Shown: positions 26,215 to 35,767, counted from the first letter of the stretch. The stretch: DNA of 64,000 bases from Nonomuraea polychroma (GCF_004011505.1 NZ_SAUN01000001.1:3720001-3784000), one strand, 5' to 3'. Notes: generated by a model not told the origin, from the sequence alone. A program made the numbers and translations.

Positions 26215-29200
26215 CTAGCCGGCCGCCTTCGTGGTGAGCGTCACCCTGGCGAGCCAGGCTCCCCACCCGTCCTGCGGCTGGCTGTCGCCGATGCGCAGGT
26301 AGAGCGTGCGGCTCGTGCCTCGCAACTCGTCGAGGGCGAAGTCGTGCTTCCCGCGGTTGGACAGGTCGCGCACGTTGTTCGTCTCCTGCAGGATGGTGCG
26401 CCAGGTCTGGCCGTCGGGCGACGTCTGGACGAGGAACTGATTGCCGATGTCCAGGGTCAGCGTGCCGCCGGAGGTGTCGGCGGGCACCTGGAAGCGGTAC
26501 GTCGCCGTGCTCGCGCCGTCGGTGAAGCGGGCACGGCCGTCGTACACCTCGCCGTTGAGCTGGGAGGCGCCCGCGTCGAGGAGCCAGGGCGTCTCGGCGT
26601 CGGTGCCGGGCGTGAAGTCGATGGTGTCGCCGACCACGGTCACCAGGCCCTTGCCGGTGAGGGAGCCGTGGTCGGACGTCACGGCGACCTGCACCGGGAA
26701 GCTCCCCGGCGCCGTGCCCTGCGGGACCGCCACCTGGAGGGTGAAGGTCTTGGACTCACCCGGCGCGACGGGCCCGAACTCGGCGCTCGCGGGCTGCACG
26801 CTCCAGCCCTGCGGGCCCGTCACGGTGATCTGACCGCTCGCGGCGTCGCGGGCGTAGTTGGACACGGTGACCTCCACCGGGACGGTCTGCCCCGCCGAGG
26901 CGACGACGCCCTCGACCTCCACGACCAGCGGCGAGGTGTCGGCCCGCCGGGGGTTCAGCAGCTCCACCTCGGCGAGCGACGTCGAGGCCGCGCCGCCGTT
27001 GCCGGTGACCCTGATCCGGTAGTACGCGTACGCGCCCGGATCGGCGATCTTGAACGGGCGGGTCTGCCGGCGCCATTGGAACGTCTCACCGTCGCGCTCG
27101 TCGAGGACCTTCCACTGGGCTCCGTCGTCGGAACCTTCGAGCACCCACGCCTTGGGATCCTCCGCCTCCGCCCTGGTGCCCGAGGTGAGCGTGTAGAAGC
27201 TCACCTGCTGCCCGCCGGTGAACTGGTACCGGATCCACGGCGCGGAGCCGGGCACGGACACCTCGGTGCCGGAGTCGTCGTCGAACAGAGCGGCCACGGC
27301 GGCGTCGCCGCTCGCTGACGGCGTGCCCCGCCCCTTGCCGGTCGCGTCGCCCAGCGGCGCCGGAACCTCGTCGCCCTGGGTGATCGACGGCGGGGCAGCG
27401 TCCGCGCCGGTGCCCCAGCGCGAGGGCTTCGGCCCCATGTCGAACTCCAGCACGCCGCCGCGCGCGAGCAGGTCGTGCGGCAGGTAGGTCTTGGTGTAGG
27501 GCCTGCCGTCGACCTTCAGCCCCTGCACGTAGACGTTGCGGCGGCTGTTGTCCGGCGCCTTGACGACCAGGTCCTCGCCGTTCTCGAGGTGCACGGTGGC
27601 CTTGGTGAACAGCGGCGAGCCGATCACGTAGTACGGGCTGCCCATCTGCAGCGGGTAGAAGCCGAGGGCGCCGAAGATCTGCCATGCCGACATCTCGCCG
27701 TTGTCCTCGTCGCCCGGGTAACCCTGGCCGATCTCGCTGCCGGTGTAGAGGCGGGACAGCGCTTCGCGCACCTTGGCCTGGGCCTTCCACGGCTGCCCTG
27801 CGTAGTTGTACATGTAGATGATGTGGTGGGACGGCTGGTTGCTGTGCCCGTACTGGCCCATCCGGACGTCCCGGGCCTCGCGCATCTCGTGGATGATCCC
27901 GCCGTACGAGCCGGGGAACGTGGCGGTCTCCGGGGTGGCGAAGAACCTGTCGAGCTTGTCGGCGAGGCCGGCCTTGCCGCCGTAGAGATTGGCGAGCCCC
28001 TGCCCGTCCTGCGGCACGTGGAAGGCGCTGTTCCAGCCGTTTGTCTCGGTGTAGTCGTGGCCCCACTCGCGAGGGTCGTAGGTCTTCGGCTTGTTGCGCC
28101 AGGTGCCGTCGGCGTTCCTGCCCTGGAAGAAATCCACGGCTGGGTCGAACATGTGCACGTAGCCCCGCGCGCGGTTCAGGAAGTACTCGTGCTCCTCCAG
28201 GTACCGCTTGCGCTCCGCGCCGGTCGATCGGCCGGCGAGCGCCTCGGCCATGTTCGCGATGCCGAAGTCGTTGATGTACCCGTCCAGGGCCCAGGACATC
28301 GCCTCGCCGGTGGACCCGATCGAGGTGTAGCCGAGGAACTGCGAGGTGGACAGGCCCTTGCGACCGACGTGACGGGTCGGCGGGGCCACCGTGGCGTTCT
28401 TGATCGCCGCTTCGTACCCCGCCTTGGCGTCGAACCCCGTGACGCCCTTGAGGTAGGCGTCGGCGAAGGCGACGTCCGAGCTGGTGCCGACCATCAGGTC
28501 CGCGTAGCCCGGCGAGGACCATCGGGCGATCCAGCCGCCGTCCTTGTACTGCTGGACGAAGCCGCCCGCCATCTCGGCGGCGTGTTCCGGGGTGAGCAGC
28601 GAGTACGCCGGCCAGGTGGTGCGGTAGGTGTCCCAGAAGCCGTTGTTGACGTAGACCTTCCCGTCGGCCACGGGGGCGCCGGTCTGCTTGGGCGTGCTCG
28701 CCGGGGTGGTCGTCGACGACTGCACCGCGTGCTTGTAGACGGGGGCGGCAGCGGTGCCTGTGTTCTCGAACCCGGAGTTCGGGTAGAGGAACAGCCGGTA
28801 GAGGTTGGAGTAGAGCGTCACCAGCTGGTCCTCGGTCGCCCCCTCCACCTCGATGACCCCGAGCTTGGCGTCCCAGGCCCGCTGCGCCCGCTCCTTGACC
28901 GCGTCGAAGGTGTCGGAGGGGGCGATCTCCAGCTGCAGGTTGTGCTTGGCCTGCTCCACGCTGATCAGCGACGAGGCGATCCGCATGGTGACGACCTTGT
29001 CGGCGCCGGGGTCGAAGGCGAGGTAGCCGAGCACGTTGTCGCGGCCTTGCCCGGTCAGCATCGAGCCGCCGGTGACCGGCTTGTCGAAGACGGCGTAGAA
29101 GAACATGCGGGTCGCACCGGTCGACAGGCCGCTGCGCACGTCGGAGTACCCGCTGACCGTGCCGCTTGCCGTGTCGAGGGTGAGGCCGCCGTTGTTGTTG

Positions 29201-31014
29201 ACGTTGTCGAAGATGAGCTTGGCGGCATCCCCGGGGAAGGTGAAGCGGAACATCGCGGCATGGTCGGTGGGCGCGATCTCGCTCTTCAGCCCGTTCTCGA
29301 AGGTCACCCCGTAGTAGTGCGGCTGGGCAACCTCGTTCTCGTGGCGGAAGGGCAGTGCCCGCGCGGTACGGGACGGGTCGGGGGTGCCCTCTGCCGTGGA
29401 CGGCATGACCTGGAACGTCTGCCGGTCACCCATCCACGGGCTCGGCTCGTGGCTGGCGGTGAACGCCTGGATCTGCGGGAGGTTGGCGGCGTTGTTCGCC
29501 CGGTGGTACTCGTACAGCCAGCTGATCGAGCCGGCGTTGGTCATCGGCGTCCAGAAGTTGAAGCCGTGCGGCACGGCAGTGGCCGGGAAGTTGTTCCCTC
29601 GGGAGAAACCGCCCGTCGAGTGCGTGCCGCGGGTGGTGACCACGTGCTCGGAGAGCCTGACGCCGTCCGCGCGCGGGCCGCTCGCCTGGTAAGGCTGGCG
29701 CTTCCGCGCGGTGACGATCTTGATGTCGTCGACCCAGCCGCGGAACCCGGCGGGGCCGGCGGGGCTGTCGTAGGCGACGAGGATCCGCTTGATCGTCTTG
29801 CCTCGGGCGACCCGGCCGATCTCCGCTTGCCTGTAGTTCCACTGGTCGGCGTACAGGGTCTTGGACTCCCCCTGGCCGCGCGGGCTCAGCAACGCCCCGT
29901 GCTGGTCCGTGGCGCGGAGCTCGCTGAGGTAGGAGCCGTCGTCGAAGGCCAGGTCCACCGACACGTAGGTGCTGGGATAGCGCAGGTCCGCCGCCGTGAA
30001 CTCGGGGAAGACCACATAGGACAGCTCGGTGCTCGGGGCGACCGGGATGTCGACCTCGAACACCTTGTTGTAGGAGTAGCCACCGCTCTCGGCTGTCGTG
30101 GTGCCGCCGTACTGCAACGCCTTCAGCCCGGTGAAGCCGGCCCTGGGCTTGGAGACGAAGCCGCCGTTCGGCCCGGTGCCGACCTGGCTGCGCATGTCCG
30201 TCGGCGGCTTGGGGCTCGTGTCGCCGTCGGAGAGCTCCCACTCCGCGAGCTGGACGATGGAGGCGCCTCCGTTACGGGTGATGTTCAGCCGGTAGTAGGC
30301 GTACGCGGTGGTGTTCGCGAAGGTGTACTCCTTGCGCTGGAACCGCGCGCCGAACGTCTCCTCGGTCCTAGTGTCGAGCGTCGTCCAGTTCTGCCCGTCC
30401 TGCGAGCCCTGGAGTTGCCAGTCGCGGGGATCGCGCCCGGGCGCGTCGTTCGCCGACGTCAGCGCGTAGCGCACGACCGCGACCGGCGAGGAGAGCTTGT
30501 AGTGTGCCCAGGCCGTGCCGGCGAAGACGAGCCACTTGGTGTTGGTGTCGCCGTCGGCGAGGTTTTCCTTGACCTCTCCCCCGGCCGTGTTCTCGCCGCT
30601 CGCTGCGATCTCCGTGATCGCGTCGGCGATGCTTCCGGGGATGCCTCCGGGCGTCGTCCCGGTGACGTTCGCGGCCTTCTTGCTGCCTTCGGCGTCGGTC
30701 TCCGCGGTGTTGGTCCAGGTCGGCTGGGTGTCACCGGATTCGAGGGAGGAGTAGAAGGCGGCTCCCTCGGCCTCGGCGAGGGAGCGGCCGTTCGCCGCCG
30801 ACCGGCGTAGCTCCGCCTCGGGCGGGGTCGCTTCCGGCCGCTCGGGTCCGGGCGGGGGGCTGTACGACGGGCCGGGGGTCGGAGTCGCCGACGGGCCCGG
30901 GTTGGGGACCGGGCCGGATGCGAAGGCGGCGGCCGGTGTGGAGACGAAGAGCGCGGCGGCCGCGCATGAGGCCACCAGAAGAACTCGACGTCGTGGGGGG
31001 TGAGGGCGTTTCAT
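26215..31014 (-). CDS. Secreted GH92 alpha-mannosidase with F5/8-type carbohydrate-binding domains
   Basis: A 1,599-residue exported enzyme expected to trim alpha-mannose residues from glycans by a calcium-dependent inverting mechanism. In order: signal peptide (residues 1-36, RRRVLLVASCAAAALFV ... AFA), proline-rich linker, F5/8C-like domain (about 130-275), a beta-rich segment, GH92 catalytic region (about 465-1180) opening with HSTGGFSRGNNFPATAVPHG and carrying the family signature GDEDNGEMSAWQ near 1100, a second F5/8C domain (about 1235-1355), a NEW3-type domain (about 1360-1450) and a C-terminal jelly-roll-like domain. ATG 31014 has GGAAGG upstream. A LacI-type operator lies at 31097-31114, shared with the importer downstream. 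The linkage specificity is not readable. Confidence 0.92.
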   Translation of the reverse strand: MKRPHPPRRRVLLVASCAAAALFVSTPAAAFASGPVPNPGPSATPTPGPSYSPPPGPERPEATPPEAELRRSAANGRSLAEAEGAAFYSSLESGDTQPTWTNTAETDAEGSKKAANVTGTTPGGIPGSIADAITEIAASGENTAGGEVKENLADGDTNTKWLVFAGTAWAHYKLSSPVAVVRYALTSANDAPGRDPRDWQLQGSQDGQNWTTLDTRTEETFGARFQRKEYTFANTTAYAYYRLNITRNGGASIVQLAEWELSDGDTSPKPPTDMRSQVGTGPNGGFVSKPRAGFTGLKALQYGGTTTAESGGYSYNKVFEVDIPVAPSTELSYVVFPEFTAADLRYPSTYVSVDLAFDDGSYLSELRATDQHGALLSPRGQGESKTLYADQWNYRQAEIGRVARGKTIKRILVAYDSPAGPAGFRGWVDDIKIVTARKRQPYQASGPRADGVRLSEHVVTTRGTHSTGGFSRGNNFPATAVPHGFNFWTPMTNAGSISWLYEYHRANNAANLPQIQAFTASHEPSPWMGDRQTFQVMPSTAEGTPDPSRTARALPFRHENEVAQPHYYGVTFENGLKSEIAPTDHAAMFRFTFPGDAAKLIFDNVNNNGGLTLDTASGTVSGYSDVRSGLSTGATRMFFYAVFDKPVTGGSMLTGQGRDNVLGYLAFDPGADKVVTMRIASSLISVEQAKHNLQLEIAPSDTFDAVKERAQRAWDAKLGVIEVEGATEDQLVTLYSNLYRLFLYPNSGFENTGTAAAPVYKHAVQSSTTTPASTPKQTGAPVADGKVYVNNGFWDTYRTTWPAYSLLTPEHAAEMAGGFVQQYKDGGWIARWSSPGYADLMVGTSSDVAFADAYLKGVTGFDAKAGYEAAIKNATVAPPTRHVGRKGLSTSQFLGYTSIGSTGEAMSWALDGYINDFGIANMAEALAGRSTGAERKRYLEEHEYFLNRARGYVHMFDPAVDFFQGRNADGTWRNKPKTYDPREWGHDYTETNGWNSAFHVPQDGQGLANLYGGKAGLADKLDRFFATPETATFPGSYGGIIHEMREARDVRMGQYGHSNQPSHHIIYMYNYAGQPWKAQAKVREALSRLYTGSEIGQGYPGDEDNGEMSAWQIFGALGFYPLQMGSPYYVIGSPLFTKATVHLENGEDLVVKAPDNSRRNVYVQGLKVDGRPYTKTYLPHDLLARGGVLEFDMGPKPSRWGTGADAAPPSITQGDEVPAPLGDATGKGRGTPSASGDAAVAALFDDDSGTEVSVPGSAPWIRYQFTGGQQVSFYTLTSGTRAEAEDPKAWVLEGSDDGAQWKVLDERDGETFQWRRQTRPFKIADPGAYAYYRIRVTGNGGAASTSLAEVELLNPRRADTSPLVVEVEGVVASAGQTVPVEVTVSNYARDAASGQITVTGPQGWSVQPASAEFGPVAPGESKTFTLQVAVPQGTAPGSFPVQVAVTSDHGSLTGKGLVTVVGDTIDFTPGTDAETPWLLDAGASQLNGEVYDGRARFTDGASTATYRFQVPADTSGGTLTLDIGNQFLVQTSPDGQTWRTILQETNNVRDLSNRGKHDFALDELRGTSRTLYLRIGDSQPQDGWGAWLARVTLTTKAAG

Positions 31015-31096
31015 CGGTACCTTCCGTGGGTCAACCGGAGGGGATCGCGGAGGTGCGGCAGAAGTGCTCGATTGGCGGTGCCGCTGGCCTGAGGAA

Positions 31097-31114
31097 ATTG
31101 ACAACGTTGTCAAT
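31097..31114. promoter_or_regulatory. LacI-type operator upstream of the GH92 gene
   Basis: ATTGACAACGTTGTCAAT, a perfect 18-bp palindrome with the central AACGTT common in LacI/GalR operators. It lies 83 bp before the GH92 start. The same 14-bp core recurs at 34613-34626 before the binding-protein gene. Just upstream, TTAGGAAACTT (31124-31134) matches one half of an element in front of the AA10 gene at 40259. Confidence 0.78.
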
Positions 31115-31279
31115 CCGAAACTGTTAGGAAACTTCTCAAACCGGAATCAGCGTGTCAAGAGTCCATTTCTGTGGCAGGTGGGTAGCGAATGCTCCCGCTT
31201 CGCAGACGTTGGCGGCCGTCCTGGCCAGGCCTGCGTCGTGGACGACAGGTGGCCGCCGCTCGATTCGAGCACTCAGCGG

Positions 31280-31465
31280 GTGGACCGCACGCTGGAGGGG
31301 TTCGGCGCGGAGGTGCTGGTCTTCGACTCGTACGTGAAGACGCCCGGGAGCGTGGAGCTGGACGAGCTGCTGTCGCGCTCGCGGTTCGTGTCCCTGCACG
31401 CCCGCGCCACGCCACGCGGCGAGCCGCTCGCCCACTGCGCCAACCCCGCGCCGGTCGGCCTCTGA
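31280..31465 (+). pseudogene. Remnant of a D-2-hydroxyacid dehydrogenase
   Basis: A 60-codon open stretch reads RTLEGFGAEVLVFDSYV ... VELDELLSRSRFVSLHARATP. This matches the NAD-binding domain of the phosphoglycerate/2-hydroxyacid dehydrogenase family just after the glycine motif (LxGFGxxVLVYDPY and LDELLxxSDxVSLHAPxT). The glycine motif, N-terminal domain and everything after the T-P segment are absent, so it cannot be functional. It lies in the gap between the GH92 gene and the importer permease. Confidence 0.72.
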
Positions 31466-31466
31466 G

Positions 31467-32321
31467 CTACCCCTTGAGCGCTCCCGCCATCAGGCCGCGC
31501 ATGAAGAAGCGGCCCAGCAGCACGTAGATGAGCATCGTCGGGACCGACGCCAGGATGGCCGCGGCCATCTGCTGGCTGTACGGCGTGGCCTGGGCCCCAG
31601 CGATGTTGTTCAGCATCACCGTGGCGGGCCAGCTCGTCGGCCCGGTCAGGAAGACGGCGAACAGGAAATCGTTCCACAGCGACGTGAACTGCCAGATGAT
31701 CACCACAGCGATCGCCGGCCCCGACACCGGAAGCACCACCGACCAGTAGGTCCGCAGCATGCCCGCGCCGTCCACCCGGGACGCCTCGATCAGCTCGTCC
31801 GGGATGGTGACGTAGTAGTTGCGGAAGATCAGCGTGCAGATCGGGATGCCGTAGATCACGTGGGCCAGCACCAGCCCGGGGATGGCGCCGTAGAACTGCA
31901 GCCCGGTCAGCTCGTTCAGTCCCACCAGGAGCTGCACCAGCGGGATCATCACACCCTGATACGGGATGAACATGCCGAACAGGAACAACGTGAACAGCAG
32001 GTCGGCGCCCGGGAAGCGCCATTTCGACAGCACGTACCCGTTCATGGAGCCCAGCGCGCACGACAGCAGCGAGCCGGGCACCGCGAGCAGCACACTGTTC
32101 CACAGACCCGGAGCCAGCTTCTCCCAGGCCACCCGCCACGCCTCGACGGTCCAGGTCTGCGGCAGGTTCCAGGCCTGGCTCGGGTCGGCCTCGGTGAGCG
32201 GCTTGAAGCTGGTGACCAGCAGGACGTAGATCGGGATCAGGAAGACGACCACGAGGGCCAGCAGCACGCCGAGCCGCACCCCGGTGGACACCCGCCGCCG
32301 TCCGGCCGCGACCGCCGTCAT
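31467..32321 (-). CDS. Carbohydrate ABC transporter permease, MalG type
   Basis: A 284-residue membrane protein. Typical features are IPIYVLLVTSFKPLTEADP near the N-terminus and the EAA loop IPDELIEASRVDGAGMLRTYWSVV. AAAGGAGAG precedes the ATG at 32321, which overlaps the stop of the partner permease by 4 bp. It is the third gene of an importer operon transcribed leftwards toward the GH92 gene. It probably imports mannose or mannosides released by that enzyme, an inference from the shared operator. No cognate ATPase gene is near. Confidence 0.92.
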   Translation of the reverse strand: MTAVAAGRRRVSTGVRLGVLLALVVVFLIPIYVLLVTSFKPLTEADPSQAWNLPQTWTVEAWRVAWEKLAPGLWNSVLLAVPGSLLSCALGSMNGYVLSKWRFPGADLLFTLFLFGMFIPYQGVMIPLVQLLVGLNELTGLQFYGAIPGLVLAHVIYGIPICTLIFRNYYVTIPDELIEASRVDGAGMLRTYWSVVLPVSGPAIAVVIIWQFTSLWNDFLFAVFLTGPTSWPATVMLNNIAGAQATPYSQQMAAAILASVPTMLIYVLLGRFFMRGLMAGALKG

Positions 32322-33205
32322 GACCGCCTCTCCTTTCGCACGGACCAGATCAGGTACGGGACGACGAAGATCGCCACGCTGAGCACGATGTACGAGGCGA
32401 TGGTGGCGCCCTTGGCCGGGTCGTGCGAGTCGAACACCGCCACCCACATGAAAACGGCGGGCACGTCGGTGATGATCTGCTTGCCCGACACCGCCACGAT
32501 CAGGTCGAACACCTTCAGCGAGATATGGCCCAGGATGATCAGCGCCGAGAGCGTCACCGGGCGCAGCAGGGGCAGCACCACGTGCCGGTAGACGCCCCAC
32601 TCGGTGCAGCCGTCGACCCGGGCGGCCTCGCGCAGTTCCTCGGGCACGCCCCGGAACCCCGCCAGGAACAGTGCCATGACATATCCAGACATTTGCCAGA
32701 TGGCGGGGATGGCCATGGCGGCCATCCCCCAGTCCGGATCCCGGAACCACTGCCACTGCGGCAGCCCGATCGCGTCGAACAGCCGGTTGAGCCCGACCGC
32801 CCGCTCCTCCATCCCCGAGTTCATCAGCCACCGCCACACGATGCCGGTCGCGACGAACGAGATGGCCATCGGGAACAGATAGACGGCCCGGAACGTGGCC
32901 TCGCCCCTGATCCCCTTCTCCATGAGGAAGGCGAGGAGCCAGCCGAGCACCAGCGCGCCCAGCACGAACACGACCGTGAACATGATCGCGTGGTTGACCG
33001 ATAGGTGCCATCTGGGCTGGTCCCAGAGCCCGATGAAGTTCTCCAGCCCGACGAACCTGCCCTCCGACACCTCGTCGTGCTTGTCGGTCATGGCCAGCCG
33101 GAAGTTCCAGCCCAGCATGCCGTACACGAACACGCCGATCGCCACGATCGACGGGGCGACGAGGAGCAGGCCGGGCAGCCAGGTGCGTACCCGCCTCACA
33201 AGCAT
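32318..33205 (-). CDS. Carbohydrate ABC transporter permease, MalF type
   Basis: A 295-residue permease with about six membrane helices. Marks are LPGLLLVAPSIVAIGVFVYGMLGWNF, YLFPMAISFVATGIVWRWLMN and the EAA loop VPEELREAARVDGCTEWGVYRHV. It forms the channel with the following permease. The gene starts 58 bp after the binding-protein stop and overlaps the next gene by ATGA-type coupling. Confidence 0.92.
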   Translation of the reverse strand: MLVRRVRTWLPGLLLVAPSIVAIGVFVYGMLGWNFRLAMTDKHDEVSEGRFVGLENFIGLWDQPRWHLSVNHAIMFTVVFVLGALVLGWLLAFLMEKGIRGEATFRAVYLFPMAISFVATGIVWRWLMNSGMEERAVGLNRLFDAIGLPQWQWFRDPDWGMAAMAIPAIWQMSGYVMALFLAGFRGVPEELREAARVDGCTEWGVYRHVVLPLLRPVTLSALIILGHISLKVFDLIVAVSGKQIITDVPAVFMWVAVFDSHDPAKGATIASYIVLSVAIFVVPYLIWSVRKERRS

Positions 33206-33263
33206 TCCCTCCGAAGGGGCGGTGGCAGGCGCCGGCTGACGGCGGCGCCTGCCGTGCCGCGGT

Positions 33264-34571
33264 TCACTGAGCGTTGGCCTGCGCGGCGTCGGCCAGCGCC
33301 TTCTGCAGCCCGGCCACGTCCTTCGTGCCGATGAACAGGCCCACGGCCTCGTTGATGGAGGCCAGCCAGGGCTGGTTAACCGCCACGCCGTGCTGGATGG
33401 AGCCGGCCAGCTTGTTGCTCGACCAGTCCTTCAGCGCGTCGGCCAGGTAGTCGGTGTAGAGGGAGTGCTCGGCGTCCTTGCGTGCCGGGATCGAGCCCTT
33501 CTTCGGGTTGAAGGCGTCCTGACCCTCCTTGCTCGCCGCGACCTTGAGCCAGGCGACCGCACCGTCACGGTTTTTGGCGCCCTTGGGCAGGGTGAAGCTG
33601 TCGGAAAGCCACAGGTAGGTGCCCTCCGTACCTGGCGCGGGCGCCCAGTCGAAGTCGGTCTTGGACTTTTTGCCCAGGCCTCCCTCCGGCGGGTTGTGGA
33701 AGTAGCCGTACGCCCAGTCGCCCATCACGTTGAAGGCGGCCTCGCCGTCCGCCACTTGCTTGGCAGCGGGCTGCCAGTCGTCCTGCGGGTCACCTGCGTA
33801 CGACATGATCGTCTTGAACTGCTCCAGCGCCTTGGTCACCTGCGGGCTGTTCCAGTCGGCGCCCGGCTTGAACAGCGCGTTGTAGGCGTCGGTGCCGAGC
33901 GAGCCGAGCAGCACGCTCTCCATCAGGTGGGTGACGGTCCACTCCGAGCCGATGGACAGCGGGACCTTGCCCTTGGCCTTGACCTTCTCCAGCGCCGCGA
34001 CGAACTCCTCCAGCGTCTTCGGCGCGCCCGCGACCCCGGCCTCCTTCAGCACCGCCGGGTTGAACCACAGGACGTTGGACCGGTGGATGTTCACCGGAAC
34101 CGAGTAGATCTTGCCCTGGACGCTGATCTGATCGACGAGCTGGGCCGGGAAGGCGTCCTTGAGCTTCAGCTCGTCGTAGAGGAAGTTCAGCTCCTCCAGG
34201 TCGCCCGCCTTGATGTAGCCCTGCAGCTCGGCGCCCGCGTGCCCCTGGAAGGTGTCGGGCGGGGTGTCGGCTTGCAGCTTCGACTGCAGCAGCGCCTTGG
34301 CCTTGTCACCGGAGCCGCCGGCCACTGCGGCGTCGAAGAAGGTGTAGGACGGATTGCGCTCCTCGAAGATCTTCCGCATCGCCTGCAGACCGTCGGCCTC
34401 ACCCGGTCCGGTCCACCAGGAGAACACCTCGACCTGCTTCTTCGCGTCACCGCCGCCCTGAGTGGGCTGCGCCGCCTGGCCGCCGCCACCTCCACAAGCC
34501 GACAGGCTCAGCACGCCGGCCATCACAACGGCGGCGGCCGCCGTCCAGTGTGAGCGCATTCTTCGCCGCAT
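33264..34571 (-). CDS. Extracellular solute-binding protein, family 1 (lipoprotein)
   Basis: A 435-residue sugar-binding lipoprotein: an arginine-rich N-terminus, a hydrophobic segment, lipobox LSAC, then a run of glycines and a Q-rich linker. The body has the usual EVFSWWTGPGEADGLQAM opening and FNVMGDWAYGYF. ATG 34571 has GAAGGGA 10 bases upstream; an ATG at 34559 is also in frame. A LacI-type palindrome 41 bp upstream is shared with the GH92 gene, so this importer probably takes up products of that enzyme. Confidence 0.9.
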   Translation of the reverse strand: MRRRMRSHWTAAAAVVMAGVLSLSACGGGGGQAAQPTQGGGDAKKQVEVFSWWTGPGEADGLQAMRKIFEERNPSYTFFDAAVAGGSGDKAKALLQSKLQADTPPDTFQGHAGAELQGYIKAGDLEELNFLYDELKLKDAFPAQLVDQISVQGKIYSVPVNIHRSNVLWFNPAVLKEAGVAGAPKTLEEFVAALEKVKAKGKVPLSIGSEWTVTHLMESVLLGSLGTDAYNALFKPGADWNSPQVTKALEQFKTIMSYAGDPQDDWQPAAKQVADGEAAFNVMGDWAYGYFHNPPEGGLGKKSKTDFDWAPAPGTEGTYLWLSDSFTLPKGAKNRDGAVAWLKVAASKEGQDAFNPKKGSIPARKDAEHSLYTDYLADALKDWSSNKLAGSIQHGVAVNQPWLASINEAVGLFIGTKDVAGLQKALADAAQANAQ

Positions 34572-34611
34572 CGCACATCATCCCTTCGCGGAAACCCCCG
34601 AGGTGGTGATT

Positions 34612-34627
34612 TTGACAACGTTGTCAG
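34612..34627. promoter_or_regulatory. LacI-type operator upstream of the sugar importer operon
   Basis: TTGACAACGTTGTCAG with a perfect 14-bp palindromic core TGACAACGTTGTCA (34613-34626). The core is identical to the operator before the GH92 gene. The position 41 bp before the start codon suits repression. Confidence 0.78.
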
Positions 34628-35154
34628 CAGGGCAATCAAGCCACTTCGCACTCCCGGACGTCAAGGCATGTGCGGATAACAGCTCCGCAAACTCAGGCCC
34701 ACCCGGTCTCGGGGGCGGAATGGCCGGCCTCGCCGGGCACGCTCCAAGGCATGGCCGACGAGGCCCTCGACCTCGGCCAGATCTCCTTCTCCGACTGGCA
34801 CGTCCACATGGACAAGATGACCGCCGAGCGCTTCGACCAGCAGTGGGATGTCGCCCCGCGCCAGGCCGCACGAATGCAGGAGACCGGCCACCGTCGAAGA
34901 GGCCAAGGAGCGGTTGAGCGAGCGGGGCGCGGTCTGGCCAACCACGGCACGTGGGGGGAGGCCGGCCCACCGAGCCGCGGCCCTCGGCATAAGCAGGACC
35001 ATCCCGACACCGGCCGCCGCGAACACGGCGCCGAGGGCGAAGACGAAGGTGAACGCGCCCTCGCCCGGCAGCGCCGAAGGGACCATCGAGTGAGAGCCGA
35101 GCATCGCGATGACGGCAGACGGCTTCGCGAGCGGGAGGGAATGGACGTGCGGGC
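34628..35154. other. Gene-remnant region without an intact gene
   Basis: No complete gene is visible. On the plus strand about 34690-34880 there is a short stretch with strongly coding third positions (GMADEALDLGQISF ... MTAERFDQQWDV) that I cannot assign. On the minus strand near 35000-35090 a hydrophobic segment (FTFVFALGAVFAAAGVGMVLLMPR) looks like the last membrane helix of an MFS transporter. Both lack starts and conserved contexts and are probably decayed genes. Confidence 0.4.
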
Positions 35155-35661
35155 TTACTCGGTCTGCGAAGAGCTCTGGTCCAGCGTCTGCACGCGCTGG
35201 ACGATCTTCCACTCGCCGTTCACCTTGCGGAACGTGTCGGTGTAGGTGCCGGTGGCGTAGACGGCGGGCGCCTTCTCGGTCTCCGCGACCCAGTACCAGG
35301 ACCGGGCGGTGGCGGTCGTGCCCGCCACCTCGATCATGGCGGGCCCGGTCATGTGCCGCTTGCCCTTGGTGAAGCCCTTCGCGGCCAGATCGACGAACAT
35401 GGCCTTGATCTCGTCCCGGCCGTCAGCGGAGCCGAAGGGGCTCCTGTAGCGGCCGTCCTCGGCGTAGAGGTTCGCATAACCGTCGGCATCGCGCAGATCG
35501 ATGTACATCTGGTGATGGTCGATCACCTCACGGATGGCGAGGCGGTCATCGGGGTTGTCGCCCTGCGCGGCCGTGGCGTCGCCGCCCAGCAACACGCCGG
35601 CGGCCACCGCGCCGGCCACGACACCCATGACGGGGGCGAGGACCCTCCGGATGCTGTTCAT
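35155..35661 (-). CDS. Exported SnoaL/NTF2-like protein
   Basis: A 168-residue protein with a likely signal peptide (residues 1-32, RRVLAPVMGVVAGAVAAGVLLGGDATAAQ) followed by an NTF2-like cone fold: LAIREVIDHHQMYIDLRDADGYANLYAEDGRYRSPFG, then RHMTGPAMIEV, and the final strand VNGEWKIVQRVQTLDQ. Relatives include SnoaL-type cyclases, ketosteroid isomerases and binding proteins; an exported one is more likely a binding or degradative protein. AAGGAG precedes the start. Its promoter region carries a 36-bp element also found before the isochorismatase-like gene. Confidence 0.8.
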   Translation of the reverse strand: MNSIRRVLAPVMGVVAGAVAAGVLLGGDATAAQGDNPDDRLAIREVIDHHQMYIDLRDADGYANLYAEDGRYRSPFGSADGRDEIKAMFVDLAAKGFTKGKRHMTGPAMIEVAGTTATARSWYWVAETEKAPAVYATGTYTDTFRKVNGEWKIVQRVQTLDQSSSQTE

Positions 35662-35699
35662 GTCGACTCCTTCACGACAAGGTAGTTGGTATAGAAGAT

Positions 35700-35735
35700 G
35701 ACAGTCACAACTTTGACTATGTAGAGGCTATTCCC
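35700..35735. promoter_or_regulatory. Shared 36-bp promoter element with AGTCA-N6-TGACT inverted repeat (copy 1)
   Basis: It contains AGTCA-CAACTT-TGACT (35703-35718) and ends in CTATTCCC. It matches the block at 39974-40009 at 30 of 36 positions, in the same orientation relative to the following minus-strand gene. It is a candidate operator for the MarR regulator encoded at 37247. Confidence 0.65.
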
Positions 35736-35767
35736 ACCCCGGATGTGGCGTCCACCCCCTATCCATC

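Noticed and set aside
27475..30810. Plus-strand open frame of 1,111 codons opposite the GH92 gene
   Set aside because: It is low-complexity V/R/G/L sequence without motifs, and the GH92 frame on the other strand has clear domains and codon bias.
34670..35245. Plus-strand open frame of 191 codons as a gene
   Set aside because: It only begins with a short coding-like stretch, then overlaps an antisense hydrophobic fragment and the SnoaL-like gene; no family could be assigned.
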